A stretch of 20,197 nucleotides of DNA, taken from Acidobacteriaceae bacterium. GTDB lineage: Bacteria; Acidobacteriota; Terriglobia; Terriglobales; Acidobacteriaceae. Below the pieces are notes generated by a model. It was not told where the DNA came from. It saw nothing but the letters and a program-made list of their open reading frames with translations, and did not search any database. Where the stretch lies: contig JAOAPG010000272.1 of NCBI GenBank assembly GCA_025462785.1, positions 1 to 20,197 on the forward strand. The letters are read 5' to 3'. A program made the translations under genes and the position numbers. The stretch's first letter is position 1; every line of letters begins with the position of its first letter. Shown in pieces: positions 19,767 through 20,197 of the stretch.

Positions 19767-20197
19767 TCAATTCGACGCTGCCATCGAACCGCCGCTCTGC
19801 GCTTGGGTCATGCTCTTTCCTGGATCGCTTGATTGCATGCTATTTCCAGGGGTTCCCTGCTGCTGGGGCGCATATTTTGAAGCGCACTTGGCCTGCAATG
19901 CTTTTGCGTGGAAGACGCCATCTCGTCCGAAACTGCCTTCTGCCAATGCCTGCGCATTATCTTTGAATGTGTCCGGCGGAGGCTCGGTGCCGCTATAGGC
20001 CACATTCAGCAACTTGTCATTCTCGACCAGCACAAAATCAACTTTTGGGCCGTTACGCTTAATCGAACCGGGCTGAACGTTTCCGGCAACCCGCAACTTC
20101 CTGGTGTAAGCACTGTCACCCATTCCACGCAGCTCTTTGATGGTGACGTAGTAGCTCTTACTTTGCTGCACGCCCGTGTAAGCAAGGTATGCCAGCG
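19767..20197 (-). CDS. ccmE: Heme chaperone CcmE, CxxxY type (5' end outside window)
   Basis: CcmE takes heme from CcmCD and passes it to the cytochrome c ligation complex. The visible 142 residues begin inside the membrane anchor (LAYLAYTGVQQSKSYYVT). An OB-fold domain follows: KLRVAGNVQPGSIKR, VDFVLVENDKLLNVAYSG, PPDTF, AQALAEGSF and VFHAKALQAKCASKYAP. A GTG at 20169-20171 could be taken as start, but it is an internal Val, because the anchor reads on to the window edge. In classical CcmE the last motif is AKHDENY, with His bound to heme; here Cys (codon 19884-19886) replaces His while the Tyr four residues on is kept. The C-terminal tail is rich in Ser, Gly, Gln and Met with three SM-containing repeats. 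ccmA follows after 148 bp. Confidence 0.9.
   Translation of the reverse strand, partial: LAYLAYTGVQQSKSYYVTIKELRGMGDSAYTRKLRVAGNVQPGSIKRNGPKVDFVLVENDKLLNVAYSGTEPPPDTFKDNAQALAEGSFGRDGVFHAKALQAKCASKYAPQQQGTPGNSMQSSDPGKSMTQAQSGGSMAASN

Noticed and set aside
20169..20171. GTG as the start codon of ccmE
   Set aside because: The frame continues upstream to the window edge with the residues expected for the CcmE membrane anchor, so this GTG is an internal Val.
1..20197. tRNA genes, CRISPR arrays, IS elements or phage genes
   Set aside because: No T-loop-type sequence in a cloverleaf context, no spaced direct-repeat array, and no transposase, integrase or terminal inverted repeats were found on reading both strands.

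Overview
The window looks like part of an Acidobacteriota chromosome (Terriglobia/Koribacter-like). The basis is the gene families and their company, not a database match: a very long SBBP beta-propeller surface protein with an acidobacterial-type architecture, a PEP-CTERM-like exported protein, several receiver/AAA+/Fis sigma-54 activators, PilZ proteins, a Tat-exported molybdenum hydroxylase, and a ccmE-ccmA-ccmB-ccmC-ccmD cytochrome c maturation cluster. No phage, IS element, CRISPR array, rRNA or tRNA gene was found.

Left part (1-4413, + strand): the 3' end of a glutaminyl-peptide cyclotransferase gene; a two-gene molybdenum hydroxylase of the isoquinoline 1-oxidoreductase type ([2Fe-2S] subunit, then a Tat-exported molybdopterin subunit, overlapping by 4 bp); and murB with a GTG start. 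The murB stop codon lies in the first unit of a heptanucleotide tandem repeat.

Second part (4414-7629): on the minus strand, a family 5-like uracil-DNA glycosylase, then a likely operon azoR (azo/quinone reductase) -> DoxX-like membrane protein -> extradiol (DODA/YgiD-type) dioxygenase. The operon is divergent from an HxlR/YodB-type regulator on the + strand. The 118-bp divergent spacer carries two related dyads, one sitting on the regulator's -10 region. This resembles a quinone/electrophile-sensing detoxification unit.

Third part (7686-17141) is regulatory and surface-related: a PEP-CTERM-like protein, a receiver-less sigma-54 activator, a PilZ protein, a soluble histidine kinase with its sigma-54 response regulator (4-bp overlap), a 1136-residue seven-bladed SBBP propeller protein, and a second PilZ protein. 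Two gene-free stretches of more than 400 bp (10017-10449 and 16309-16751) contain palindromes, a UUCG-capped hairpin and promoter-like elements. Together the genes suggest sigma-54 and c-di-GMP control of cell-surface functions, but the regulon is inference.

Right part (17179-20197, minus strand): the ccm cluster, in transcription order ccmE (5' end outside the window), ccmA, ccmB, ccmC, ccmD. CcmE has Cys where classical CcmE has the heme-binding His (CxxxY type), CcmC has an extra pair of predicted membrane segments, and ccmD is a 42-codon gene found by reading the sequence downstream of ccmC. ccmF, ccmG and ccmH are not in the window.
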